Part shown: positions 8,744 through 17,749 of the stretch, piece by piece
How the letters are laid out: each line of letters opens with the position of its first letter
Position numbering within the stretch: position 1 is the first letter of the stretch
NCBI RefSeq assembly: GCF_003071365.1
Contig: NZ_CP028960.1
Span: forward strand, 558,001-622,000
Direction of reading: 5' to 3'
DNA: 64,000 bases
From: Methyloceanibacter sp. wino2
GTDB lineage: Bacteria; Pseudomonadota; Alphaproteobacteria; Rhizobiales; Methyloligellaceae
Notes under the pieces: generated by a model
What the model was told of the DNA's origin: nothing
Database searches by the model: none
Seen by the model: only the letters and a program-made list of their open reading frames with translations
Program-made: the position numbers and the translations under genes

Positions 8744-9060
8744 CGGGGGCACCTCTCCGTTGTTTTCCTCAATTCGCCAGGTCTTGGAACGAACGCGGAT
8801 TAAACTCTCAGCCGCCGCTTTTGTTGCACTGCACTATATTTTGTGCGCCGCGCTGATTCAAGTGACAGAGCCGTCAAAAAAGGCTCTATTTATCGGTGCT
8901 GGATGAAAATCTTGCTTTCGGCCTATGGATCGAATCCAATTGGGCTAGGTTTGGTGGTCGAGTCGATCTGACGCCGCTAGACAGGCACCATTTGGCTGGG
9001 CAGAGATGCACATCAAATGTGCGTAAGACGTGCTCAGGAAGGGTCTCACCGGGGCGGATC
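8744..9060. other. Intergenic region between divergent phasin and histidine kinase genes
   Basis: Contains an AT-richer part near 8800-8895 that likely holds divergent promoters. An in-frame ATG at 8896 would lengthen the kinase by 55 residues, but those residues do not look like part of the protein. Confidence 0.4.
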
Positions 9061-10572
9061 ATGACCGACCTCAGGCTGCAAAATCGGATAGGACAGGACG
9101 ACCGGGAAGCGCTTGAGCATATCGCGCGCGCTCTCGAGGGCCGTGTGTTGTCCGGCCCCGCTTCGGTCGGTGAGCCCGCGAACGTCAATGGCGAGACGGC
9201 CAATGGCAGTCTTGCCGCGCCCGCAGCGACAGACGGCAGCGCGGACGAGCAGCTGAGCACGCCTCAACTCGACCCCGCCGGCGTCGAAGCCCTGATCGAG
9301 GCGATGCCGGCCGCGATCGGCATTCTCAAGGGCGATGCCCTCAACTCCCTCAACAGTGCCTTCGCCTATGCGTTCGGCTATCGCTCACCGGCCGAGCTGA
9401 TCGAAGCGGGGGGCCTCGACGCGATCCTGCCCGGCGGCCTGGCCGAGTTGCGTGGACATCCGCCGCGCGAGCCGATCGGCGGCATCGCGGCCGTCTCCCG
9501 GTCGCGGCGGCGCCTGAGCGTGACCTTTTTGCTGAGCCCGCTCGACCAAGGCGGGCAGGTGCAGCTCCTGCGTCTGGTCGACCCGTCGGATCTCGAGCCC
9601 GAACCGCCCGCACCCGAGGCCGATACAGCCGCCAGTGCGGTCACTACTCCCGCCAGCCAGACGGCTGAGACAGAAGCCCCAACCGAGCCAGAGGAGCCGG
9701 TGGCCGTGGCAGTGGCGCCCGCAATTGCCGAGCCCGCGCCTACCGAGAGCGCACCAGAGCTAGCGCCACCGCAGCCGGCGCCAAGCACGACCGTTACGAA
9801 GGACCGGAGCGACGAGGCGGAGACAGCCGCTGCCGTGGCCGCCGCGTTGCGCGAGCGGACCCGGGAAGCCGCGGCACGGCAGCTCGATTTCCTCGCCAAG
9901 GTCAGCCACGAGGTGCGAACCCCGCTCAATTCGATCATCGGCTTCGCCGAGCTGATGCTGCATGAGCGCTTCGGCCCGATCGGCAACACTCGCTACAAGG
10001 GCTACGCGGAAGACATTCATCAGAGCGGGCTCTATGCGCTCAGCCTACTGAACGACCTGCTCGACATTTCGAAGATCGAGGCCGGAAAGTTCGAACTCGA
10101 CTTCACCTCCGTCGACGTCGCCGAGGTCGTGGAAGCGTGCGTCGCAAGCCTACAGCCGCTCGCCAAGCGGACCCGGATCGTGCTGCGCACATCCTTCGCA
10201 GACGACCTGCCTCTGGTGCTGGCCGACCCAAGGCGCCTGCGGCAGGTCCTCCTGAACCTCCTCACCAACGCCATCAAGTTCACGCGCGAGGGCGGGCAGG
10301 TCATCGTCTCCGGTACGATGGTCGGCAACGAACTGCGCTTGCGTGTTCGCGACAGCGGCGTCGGCATGAGCGAGAACGACATCGCCTATGCCATGCAGCC
10401 CTTCCACCAACTGGACACCTCGCCCCGGCACCAATCCGGAACGGGGCTCGGTCTTCCGCTGACCAAGGCGTTGACCGATGCGATTCGCGCCCGGCTCGAA
10501 CTCACGAGCGAACCTGGCGTCGGCACCTCCGCCGATGTGATTTTCCCGAAGGAACGCCTGTTCCGGCGCTAG
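9061..10572 (+). CDS. Soluble PAS-containing sensor histidine kinase
   Basis: 503 residues without a transmembrane helix. Residues about 75-155 look like a weak PAS domain (VEALIEAMPAAIGILKGD onward), followed by a Pro/Ala/Glu-rich linker. HisKA: KVSHEVRTPLNSIIGFAELM with phospho-acceptor His283, then FGPIGNTRYKGYAEDIHQSG and LLDISKIEAGKFEL. HATPase: RLRQVLLNLLTNAIKF (N box), VRDSGVGMSE (G1) and GTGLGLPLTKAL (G2). The HisKA region is of the PleC/DivJ-like alphaproteobacterial type that signals in cell-cycle and developmental networks; no response regulator is adjacent. The start at 9061 is preferred because the 55 upstream codons lack protein character; the ribosome site is weak. Confidence 0.88.
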   Translation: MTDLRLQNRIGQDDREALEHIARALEGRVLSGPASVGEPANVNGETANGSLAAPAATDGSADEQLSTPQLDPAGVEALIEAMPAAIGILKGDALNSLNSAFAYAFGYRSPAELIEAGGLDAILPGGLAELRGHPPREPIGGIAAVSRSRRRLSVTFLLSPLDQGGQVQLLRLVDPSDLEPEPPAPEADTAASAVTTPASQTAETEAPTEPEEPVAVAVAPAIAEPAPTESAPELAPPQPAPSTTVTKDRSDEAETAAAVAAALRERTREAAARQLDFLAKVSHEVRTPLNSIIGFAELMLHERFGPIGNTRYKGYAEDIHQSGLYALSLLNDLLDISKIEAGKFELDFTSVDVAEVVEACVASLQPLAKRTRIVLRTSFADDLPLVLADPRRLRQVLLNLLTNAIKFTREGGQVIVSGTMVGNELRLRVRDSGVGMSENDIAYAMQPFHQLDTSPRHQSGTGLGLPLTKALTDAIRARLELTSEPGVGTSADVIFPKERLFRR

Positions 10573-10890
10573 CGGCGAAGCGACGCGGCCCCGCTTCCAG
10601 AACCACGGCCATACGGCAAATTTGCTCTCCGGCGCCGAGAAGACGCGTTCACGTTGCAAGAACAGACTGTTAAGTATGGAGGTCTCTTCTTGCGAATACT
10701 TATTTATTTGAATTCTTCTAAATCCAATCTTTGGTTTAGAAGGCTTCTAAGTTCCGTTTCATTTACATAATCTTATTGACACCCGCCAGTCCGGCAGCTT
10801 TAAGCGAATATTATGTGTCCCCGGCGTGTTCCGGGGAGAGGTACCACTGTCCGATACCAGGGCCTTGAACCCTGGCCATTGGAGGATTGA
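10573..10890. other. Regulatory region and leader of the iron(III) ABC operon
   Basis: An AT-rich stretch (10670-10790) contains a candidate ICE/Irr box and a possible promoter, TTGACA (10776-10781), 17 bp, TTTAAG (10799-10804). The predicted leader then carries two stable hairpins, CCCCGG/CCGGGG (10819-10836) and CCAGGG/CCCTGG (about 10857-10875), before the GGAGG site that serves ATG 10891. Confidence 0.5.
10735..10751 (+). promoter_or_regulatory. Candidate ICE (Irr) box
   Basis: TTTAGAA, three bases, TTCTAAG: 13 of 14 positions of the TTTAGAA-N3-TTCTAAA iron control element bound by the haem-responsive regulator Irr in Hyphomicrobiales. A second TTCTAAA half site is at about 10715-10721. 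It lies 24 bp upstream of the predicted -35, which suits activation or anti-repression of the iron(III) importer downstream. Confidence 0.5.
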
Positions 10891-11940
10891 ATGCGCTGGA
10901 CATTTGCGTGCGCGGCCACGGCTGCGGCACTTCTCGCTACTTCCGTTTCTCACATCCCGGCCCGCGCCGAAGCGCCCGGCGAAGTGAACATCTATTCTTA
11001 CCGGCAACCCTATCTGATCGAACCGCTGCTCGAAGAGTTCAGCGCCGAGACCGGTATCAAGACCAACGTCATCTTCGCGTCCAAAGGCCTGATCGAACGC
11101 ATCCAGGCCGAGGGGCGCAACAGCCCGGCCGACCTGTTGCTGACGACCGACATCGGCAATCTCAGCCAGGCGGTTACATCGGGCATTTCGCAACCCGTGA
11201 CGTCGGCGGCGATCGATGAGTCGATCCCTGCGTCCTACCGCGGCACCGACGACGAATGGATCGGACTGACGCGGCGCGCCCGCGTGGTCTACGCCTCCAA
11301 GGACCGGGTCGATCAGGACAGCATCACCTACGAAGAACTCGCCGACCCAAAATGGCGCGGCAGGATCTGCATCCGCTCCGGCCAGCACCCCTACAACGTC
11401 GCGCTTGTCGCTTCGATGATCGCGCATCTTGGGCCCGAGGAGACCGAGACCTGGCTGCGCGGCGTCAAATCCAATCTCGCCCGCAAGCCTGCAGGCAACG
11501 ACCGTCTTCAGGTGAAGGGCGTCTACGCGGGCGAATGCGATCTGGCGATCGGCAACACCTACTACATGGGCAAGATGCTGACCGACGAGGACCATCCCGA
11601 GCAGAAGGAGTGGGCCGAGTCCGTGAAGATGCTGTTCCCGAACACGGACGGCCGTGGCACGCACGTCAACGTCTCCGGCGTCGTCTTGGCGAAGAACGCG
11701 CCGAACAAGGACAACGCGCTCAAGCTCATCGAATTTCTGGCCTCGGATACGGGTCAGAACATGTACGCGGAAGTGAACCACGAATACCCGACCAAGGACG
11801 GTGTTCCGTGGTCGGACCTTGTCCAGTCCTGGGGAACATTCAAGGCGGATCCAATATCGCTGAACGAGATCGCCGCACTGCGTAAGGCGGCAAGTGAGAT
11901 GATCGATAAAGTCGGCTTCGACGACGGGCCGAGCTCATAA
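10891..11940 (+). CDS. Iron(III) ABC transporter, periplasmic substrate-binding protein (FbpA/FutA type)
   Basis: 349 residues with a Sec signal peptide (about 1-26, ending ARA). The mature part begins EVNIYSYRQPYLIEPLLEEF and continues GIKTNVIFASKGLIERI, typical of the FbpA/FutA ferric-binding family. The late Tyr pair in LAIGNTYYMGKML corresponds to the iron-liganding tyrosines. It delivers ferric iron to the inner-membrane permease encoded two genes downstream. A good GGAGG site fixes the start. The ICE-like box and hairpin leader upstream point to iron control. The ATPase gene of the system is not in the window. Confidence 0.93.
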   Translation: MRWTFACAATAAALLATSVSHIPARAEAPGEVNIYSYRQPYLIEPLLEEFSAETGIKTNVIFASKGLIERIQAEGRNSPADLLLTTDIGNLSQAVTSGISQPVTSAAIDESIPASYRGTDDEWIGLTRRARVVYASKDRVDQDSITYEELADPKWRGRICIRSGQHPYNVALVASMIAHLGPEETETWLRGVKSNLARKPAGNDRLQVKGVYAGECDLAIGNTYYMGKMLTDEDHPEQKEWAESVKMLFPNTDGRGTHVNVSGVVLAKNAPNKDNALKLIEFLASDTGQNMYAEVNHEYPTKDGVPWSDLVQSWGTFKADPISLNEIAALRKAASEMIDKVGFDDGPSS

Positions 11941-11950
11941 GGGGGCGGTA

Positions 11951-12475
11951 ATGAGCTTTCAACCACGATTCACCAACCATCACGAAACACGTGGCGAAGT
12001 CCACGCCTTCTCCGGGCCCGAATGGCTCGTAGGCGTCGGCTTCCGCTGCTGGCTCGCAGGGTATGACACAGGCGACATCACCTGCTGGGAAAACGGCTGG
12101 AACACCTTCAATCGGGTTCTCGGTCCGGCACGCGCGAAGCGCGCCGTTACCGAACTTGCCTGTTGGGTGCGCGCCACGCGGGCTGCGGCCTCCCGCCCGA
12201 TCGAGTACAACGCGCTCGACAGCCGGCGCTTCTGCGCCGACGAGTGCATGGCCATGTCCCTGATCGCCGCCTCGCAGCATCATCGCTGCCCGGCCATGCA
12301 GGCCTGCGCACTCGCCCTGACGGGATCGGACACGGTTGACCCGGTCATCGATGCCGCCAACGCCTTCGCCGACGCGCTCGATGAAGCCGATTACCGCCTC
12401 AACCAGGAGATCGTGGCCGCGCTGGTCGCCTCCGAGGCCCGTGCGCATGGAGGCTCGCTCTCTGTCCCGCGCTGA
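11951..12475 (+). CDS. Hypothetical protein inside the iron-uptake operon
   Basis: 174 residues, soluble, no signal peptide. Cys- and His-containing segments recur (FRCWLAGYDTGDITCWENGW near 32-51, ELACWVR, CADECMAMSL, QHHRCPAMQAC), giving seven cysteines. It starts 10 bp after the binding protein stop, and its end overlaps the permease start by 29 bp, so all three are co-expressed. I do not recognise the family. The Cys/His content and position allow a metal-linked or Fe-S-linked regulatory role, but this is inference only. Confidence 0.75.
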   Translation: MSFQPRFTNHHETRGEVHAFSGPEWLVGVGFRCWLAGYDTGDITCWENGWNTFNRVLGPARAKRAVTELACWVRATRAAASRPIEYNALDSRRFCADECMAMSLIAASQHHRCPAMQACALALTGSDTVDPVIDAANAFADALDEADYRLNQEIVAALVASEARAHGGSLSVPR

Positions 12476-14234
12476 TCTGCCTTCAGGGCAGGTCGCGCAG
12501 GTTCGGCCGGCGTCCTTGAGGCGCCGGTTCGCAAGGCTGTTTGAGAAGGGCAACTTTTCCTGGTCCGCAGGCGCCCTGATCCTCTCTTTGCTCGCGGCGG
12601 CGCCGCTGTTCGCGATCGCCATCATGGCGTTGCAGTCGAGCGGCGACACCTGGCCCCATCTCATCGAGAACGTCCTGCCGGGCGCCGTGCGGCGCACGCT
12701 GATCCTCATGGCGGGGGTCGCGGCCATCGCTCTCGTCACGGGAACCGGGACCGCGTGGCTCGTCACGATGTACCGCTTTCCAGGCCGGGGGCTGTTCCAG
12801 TGGCTGCTGCTGCTGCCCCTGGCGATGCCCACCTACATTATCGCTTTTTGCTACATCGAGCTTTTCGACTACTCCGGAGAGGTGCAGACGGTGCTGCGAA
12901 ACCTGTTCGGCTGGCAGAGCGCCCGGGACTACTGGTTCCCGGATATTCGGACCCTGACAGGCGCGATCTTCGTCATGGGGGCGGTCCTCTACCCTTACGT
13001 CTACATCACCGCGCGCGCCAGCTTCGTTGCCCAGTCGATCTGCGTGATCGAGGCGAGCCGCACGCTGGGCCGCAGCGCCGCCGAAACATTCTGGCAAATT
13101 GCCTTGCCACTCGCCCGCCCTGCCCTTGCCGCTGGAACGGCGTTGGCGCTCATGGAAACGCTGAACGATATCGGCGCCGTCGAGTTCTTCGGGGTGCGGA
13201 CGCTCACCGTGACCGTCTACGACACGTGGCTCGATCGCGGCAGCCTCGCGGGCGCCGCCCAGATTTCCTGCGTGATGCTGCTCTTCGTGCTGGCGGTGCT
13301 GGGACTGGAGCGCGCGCTGCGCGCCGGCAAGCGGTTTCATCATACGACCGGCAAGTACCGGGATTTGCCTGAGTCGCAGCTCACAGGATGGAAGGCGGGC
13401 TTCGCGACGCTGGCCTGCGCCCTGCCCATCCTGATCGGCTTCATCCTGCCCACTTACGTACTGGCGGGCGACGCCATCGTTCACCTTGCGTCCGGACTGA
13501 CCGAGGACTTCTGGCGCGCGGCCATGCACAGTCTCACGCTTTCCCTTGCAGCTGCCATACTCGGCGTGATCTTCGCCGTCGTCCTCGCCTATGGGCGGCG
13601 TCAGACCCAGTCGAAGCTTGTGCATATTGCGAGCTTCGTGCCCGCCGTGAGCTATGCGGTCCCGGGGACCGTTCTTGCCATCGGCATCCTGATCCCGCTC
13701 GCCGGTCTCGACAACACGATCGACGACGCGGCCCGCTCTCTGTTCGGCGTGTCCACGGGGCTGATCCTCTCGGGTTCCGCCTTCGCCATCGTCGTCGCCT
13801 ACACCATCCGCTTTCTGGCCGCCTCGCTCGGCTCCGTGGAAGCGGGGCTCAGCAAGATCACGCGCAATATCGATGCGGCCGGCCGGACCTTGGGGGCATC
13901 GGTGACCCAGATGCTCTGGCGCGTCCATCTTCCTCTCCTCCGCCCCACTCTTGGCGCGGCCGCGCTGCTCGTATTCGTGGACTCCATGAAGGAGCTCCCG
14001 GCCACGTTGCTGCTGCGTCCCTTCAACTTCGATACGCTCGCGACACAGGTCTTTACCCTGGCCTCGCTCTATCGCTACGAGGAGGCTGGTCTGTCGGCTC
14101 TGACCATCGTCCTGGTGAGCTTGGTGCCGGTACTGTTTCTCCACGGGATTATTGCCAAGAGCCGGCCCGGTACGTCGGCCTCGCGGGCTCAAACGCCGGG
14201 TACGAAGGAGGAATTGGCGTTGCCAATTTCCTGA
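12447..14234 (+). CDS. Iron(III) ABC transporter permease (fused FbpB type)
   Basis: 595 residues with about 12 transmembrane helices arranged as two binding-protein-dependent permease halves. Each half keeps the EAA-type loop that docks the ATPase: EASRTLGRSAAETFWQIALP in the first and AAGRTLGASVTQMLWRVHLP in the second. This duplicated layout is usual for FbpB/SfuB iron permeases. ATG 12447 lies inside the end of the previous gene; upstream in-frame codons are shadow sequence of that gene. No FbpC-type ATPase follows; an AsmA-like gene comes next, so the ATPase must be elsewhere. Confidence 0.92.
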   Translation: MEARSLSRADLPSGQVAQVRPASLRRRFARLFEKGNFSWSAGALILSLLAAAPLFAIAIMALQSSGDTWPHLIENVLPGAVRRTLILMAGVAAIALVTGTGTAWLVTMYRFPGRGLFQWLLLLPLAMPTYIIAFCYIELFDYSGEVQTVLRNLFGWQSARDYWFPDIRTLTGAIFVMGAVLYPYVYITARASFVAQSICVIEASRTLGRSAAETFWQIALPLARPALAAGTALALMETLNDIGAVEFFGVRTLTVTVYDTWLDRGSLAGAAQISCVMLLFVLAVLGLERALRAGKRFHHTTGKYRDLPESQLTGWKAGFATLACALPILIGFILPTYVLAGDAIVHLASGLTEDFWRAAMHSLTLSLAAAILGVIFAVVLAYGRRQTQSKLVHIASFVPAVSYAVPGTVLAIGILIPLAGLDNTIDDAARSLFGVSTGLILSGSAFAIVVAYTIRFLAASLGSVEAGLSKITRNIDAAGRTLGASVTQMLWRVHLPLLRPTLGAAALLVFVDSMKELPATLLLRPFNFDTLATQVFTLASLYRYEEAGLSALTIVLVSLVPVLFLHGIIAKSRPGTSASRAQTPGTKEELALPIS

Positions 14235-14373
14235 TAACCCAAGAGAATGAACCCCTTGGGTTCGCCTAGCTTGGGTCGTCGGCACCTGTCGGGGTGCACT
14301 GTCCGCCGCTCGTTCACGGACAGCCGATCCGCGCGGGCAGAACCCATGCAGCCGGGTATGTGGAAGGGTCGGG

Positions 14374-16149
14374 ATGAGGCCGCGCCAATCTATTTGGAAA
14401 TGGCTTCTTGCCGTACTTCTCGCGGTCATCGCCGTAGGCGTCTTGGTTCTGCTCCTGCGGCCTGCGGGACCCCCGGCAGACCTCCGGGACCGTGTCGAAG
14501 CCTCCCTTTCGGACTGGACCGGTGGAACCGTAAGACTTCCTGAGCCCCTGAGCGTGCGCTACCTGCCGCCCTCGATCGAGGGTGCCTTCTCCTTGTCGGG
14601 CGCCGAGAAACTGCCGAGCGTCCAAGCCGTGACCGCTCCCAAATTCCGCCTCACCTTGTCGCTGCCCGATCTCCTCCTAGGCAATGTCTCGTTCAGTGCG
14701 CTGCGGCTGGACGGCCCGACACTCACGCTCAAACCCGGGGAGGATGCGCGAACGGCGAAAGCGGTGCTTGGGAAGCTCACGGCCTTTATGGCGGGCGCGC
14801 CCCTCGAAAGCGTGCGCATCCATCGAGGCGTGGTCGAGCCGGCGACGGGCCAGCCGCTCCTTCGCAAGCTCGATCTCCGGCTGAACACGCGCGGACAATC
14901 CGGCGCGTTGGAAGCCGTGGGCTCGTTCGTCTTCAACGGCGAGCAAGTCACCTTCTCGATGGACCGGGGCAGAACGAGGGAAACCGAAGACGGACAAAGC
15001 TCGCCGCTCACGCTGAAAGTCACCTCCGCGCCTCTGACGGCCCGGTTTGCGGGGACGATGCAGCTGGGCGACGAACTCGGCGGCGAAGGCCGTCTGGAGG
15101 CGAATTTGCCCGACATCCGCCGCTTCCTGGCTTGGGTCGGGGTCGTCTTGCCGGAGGGCGAGAGCCTGAAGGATGCGAGCGCCACCGGTCGCGTGCATTG
15201 GCTCGGACCAACCCTGACTTTCGACGACGGCACCTTTGATTTCGATGGGAACGAGGCCGTGGGCTTATTGGCGCTTACTGCTGGACCACGCCCGCGCATC
15301 GACGGTACGCTCGACTTCGAAACCCTATCGCTCGACCCGTATCTTTCCGGCGCCTCGGCTTCACGGGCGAACGCTCCCCTGTTCGACTGGGTGCTGCTGA
15401 AGCATCTTGATGCGGACCTGCGCGTATCGACAGGCCGCCTATCGGCCGGCGCTCTACAGCTCGGCGGCGGCGGCCTTACCATCAACGCCAAGAACGGGGT
15501 CATCTCCAGCGAGATCGGCTCGTTGGAGATTTGCGGCGGCCAGGCCGAAGGCCGGTTCGATCTCGATCTCTCCTCGTCGCGCGTGGAAGCGGCGTTGGCG
15601 GGCAGTCTCGCTGACGTCGCGATCGATTCATGCCGGCAATCACTCGGCCTCGGCGTGCCGATCACGGGCTCGGGCACGGTGAACGCCGACGTGTCGACGG
15701 GAGGCACCTCGCACGAGGAACTCATTCGCGGCCTTGCAGGCACCGTCGCGGTGACGGCCAAAGACGGAACGCTGCCGATCGATCTGACGACGCTGCTGTC
15801 CAAGCCGGACGCCGAGGCCACGGGATGGAGCGAGGGGGCGGCCACCCCGTTTTCAGAGCTCAAAGCGGACTGCAGCCTTTCGGCCGGGCATTTGTGGTGC
15901 CAGAGCTTTCACATGACCACCGGCGGCCAACCCGTCTCGGGTGCGGGAGGCCTGGACATCGCGCGTCAGACCCTTGATTGGGACCTGCGAATGGCGGATT
16001 CTGAGGCTTCTCCTGATGCCGACGACCCCGTTTCCGGGACCGAGCCAGGCATCACGATCAACGGTTCGCTCACGGCTCCGGAGATGGCGCGCGCGCCGGC
16101 GGCGGATCCAGAGGTCGCCGTACCGGAACAGGACACGGAGAAGCAGTAG
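14374..16149 (+). CDS. AsmA family protein
   Basis: 591 residues: one N-terminal membrane anchor (about 9-28), then a long beta-rich periplasmic part. AsmA-like signatures include the early VEASLSDWTGGTVRL-type segment, the DLLLGNVSFSALRLDGPTL stretch and a C-terminal repeat with SGTVNADVSTGGTSHEELIR and LAGTVAVTAKDGTLPIDL. The family is linked to outer-membrane lipid transport and assembly. It begins 139 bp after the permease gene and may be a separate unit. The next gene starts 12 bp after its stop. Confidence 0.88.
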   Translation: MRPRQSIWKWLLAVLLAVIAVGVLVLLLRPAGPPADLRDRVEASLSDWTGGTVRLPEPLSVRYLPPSIEGAFSLSGAEKLPSVQAVTAPKFRLTLSLPDLLLGNVSFSALRLDGPTLTLKPGEDARTAKAVLGKLTAFMAGAPLESVRIHRGVVEPATGQPLLRKLDLRLNTRGQSGALEAVGSFVFNGEQVTFSMDRGRTRETEDGQSSPLTLKVTSAPLTARFAGTMQLGDELGGEGRLEANLPDIRRFLAWVGVVLPEGESLKDASATGRVHWLGPTLTFDDGTFDFDGNEAVGLLALTAGPRPRIDGTLDFETLSLDPYLSGASASRANAPLFDWVLLKHLDADLRVSTGRLSAGALQLGGGGLTINAKNGVISSEIGSLEICGGQAEGRFDLDLSSSRVEAALAGSLADVAIDSCRQSLGLGVPITGSGTVNADVSTGGTSHEELIRGLAGTVAVTAKDGTLPIDLTTLLSKPDAEATGWSEGAATPFSELKADCSLSAGHLWCQSFHMTTGGQPVSGAGGLDIARQTLDWDLRMADSEASPDADDPVSGTEPGITINGSLTAPEMARAPAADPEVAVPEQDTEKQ

Positions 16150-16161
16150 CGCACGCCTTGA

Positions 16162-17397
16162 ATGGCTGCCTATAACGAAGACGACGACAACCGACGGTCA
16201 TTGCTTGTGTTGCACCACTCCGCCACCCCCCGCGTTTCGAACGGCTTGCCCCGGGCCCGCGTTGCCGCGGCGCTCGCGTTCGTCTTGGCTTGGAGCGTTC
16301 CGTCGGCGGCATGGTCGCAACAGACGTTGAACATCGCGACCTGGGGCGGCGCCTATGGCCGCGCCCAGCAGATCGCGCTCTTGGAGCCGTATGCGAGGAA
16401 GACCGGCACAGCCATCGCCACGGAGATCTATGGCGGCAACGTTGAAAACGTCAGATCACTGATTAAGGACGGCAAGACACCGGTAGACGTCGTCGATGTC
16501 TCGGCCGGCGCCCTTAAGACCCTCTGCAACGAAGGTCTCTTGGAGCCTCTCGATCCGGAGTCGCTGAAGACCGATGGCGATACGGCGGACGATTTCCTGC
16601 CGGGGGCCATATCGAAATGCGGCGTCGCCTCCGTCGCCTGGGCCATGGCGATCGTCGCCAACCGGAAGGCGTTCCAGGGCGGCCCGCCGACAACGATCGA
16701 CGCGCTGCTCGATACGGGCCGGTTCCCCGGCAAACGCGCCCTCCCCGACAACGCCCCGCGCACTCTCGAGTTGGTCCTGCTGGCGGACGGCGTCGCGCCA
16801 GGCAGCATCTACCAGGAGCTTGCAACGCCCGAAGGCGCTGACAGGGCCTTTGCCGCTCTCGATAAGATCAAAGGCAACGTCCTTCTGTGGAGCAAGCCCG
16901 AGGAACCGATGGCGTGGGTCATAACAGGCCGGGCCGCAATGGCTGCCGGCTATAGCGGCCGGATCTTCCGGGCCGCGGTTGTCGACCGCAATCTCGAGAT
17001 CCTGTGGGACGGACAGATCTACGACCTTGACGCCTGGGCCATTCCCAAGAGCGCGCCGAACAAGGACGAGGCCATGCGCTTCATCCGTTTCGCAACCGAG
17101 CCCGCCCAACTGGCCGCCCAGGCAAGGCTCACGTCCTATGGTCCCATGCGGACATCGGCCCTCGCGCAAGTCGGCAAGCATCCTGCCATCGGCGTCGACA
17201 TGCAGCGGTTTCTCCCGACGGCGCCGGAGAACTCCCGGAAAGCACTTCGGTTCGACGAACTCTGGTGGGCGGAGAACGGCGATGCCTTAAACAAGCGCTT
17301 CGCCGCATGGGCTGCGAGCTTGCGCGCACCAAAGACCGCAAGCCCCGAGCAACCCAAGAGCAATGGGGCGAATGCCCCCGCAGCGAGCGCTCCTTGA
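16162..17397 (+). CDS. Orphan PotD/PotF-like ABC substrate-binding protein
   Basis: 411 residues. After a long charged N terminus, a signal peptide lies at about 33-52 (ending AWS); the mature chain starts QTLNIATWGGAYGRAQQIAL, the classic opening of spermidine/putrescine-type binding proteins. Lobe signatures follow: VDVVDVSAGALKTLCNEGLLEPLD and IYDLDAWAIPKSAPNKDEAMRF. The real ligand cannot be told from sequence. No permease or ATPase is adjacent. It is probably translated with the AsmA-like gene 12 bp upstream. The last 30 residues are a low-complexity Pro/Ala tail. Confidence 0.87.
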   Translation: MAAYNEDDDNRRSLLVLHHSATPRVSNGLPRARVAAALAFVLAWSVPSAAWSQQTLNIATWGGAYGRAQQIALLEPYARKTGTAIATEIYGGNVENVRSLIKDGKTPVDVVDVSAGALKTLCNEGLLEPLDPESLKTDGDTADDFLPGAISKCGVASVAWAMAIVANRKAFQGGPPTTIDALLDTGRFPGKRALPDNAPRTLELVLLADGVAPGSIYQELATPEGADRAFAALDKIKGNVLLWSKPEEPMAWVITGRAAMAAGYSGRIFRAAVVDRNLEILWDGQIYDLDAWAIPKSAPNKDEAMRFIRFATEPAQLAAQARLTSYGPMRTSALAQVGKHPAIGVDMQRFLPTAPENSRKALRFDELWWAENGDALNKRFAAWAASLRAPKTASPEQPKSNGANAPAASAP

Positions 17398-17749
17398 GAC
17401 GCGGGCGATGAAGCGCAAGCGCGCATCCACAGCACGTAAGAAAGTACGGGTATAAGCGCGACGTCCAATTGCGCTGCCAGCGAGCTTCGTGTCATTCTTT
17501 CCGATGGAGCGAGTCTTCGGGTCTTCGTTGTCGAAGCGCAATTGTCTTCGAGTCGAGTCCCCTCCTGGACACTCTCTACACAGAACGCACCATCCGAAGG
17601 GCCGTCCGCCGGGGCGGTTCGCGTTTCAAAGCACTGCCGGGGCGGGGCCGGCAGTGCACTTTGCCCGCCGGCAGAAGCAGACAGCCTTCGATGGCGGTGG
17701 TGCCGCCTCCCTCTTTCAGCGGCGCTTCGGCTGCGCGGCAATGATCTCT
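17398..17749. other. Intergenic region
   Basis: No credible coding frame, RNA or strong hairpin seen between the convergent PotD-like and BcsS genes. Confidence 0.35.

Noticed and set aside
12483-14429. Long minus-strand frame opposite the iron permease
   Set aside because: Antisense shadow with Arg/Gly/His-rich low-complexity translation.
16162-17397. Complete polyamine ABC operon
   Set aside because: Only the binding protein is present; no permease or ATPase genes are adjacent.
17520-17600. tRNA-like TTCGAGTCGAGTCC segment
   Set aside because: No matching acceptor or anticodon stem can be folded.
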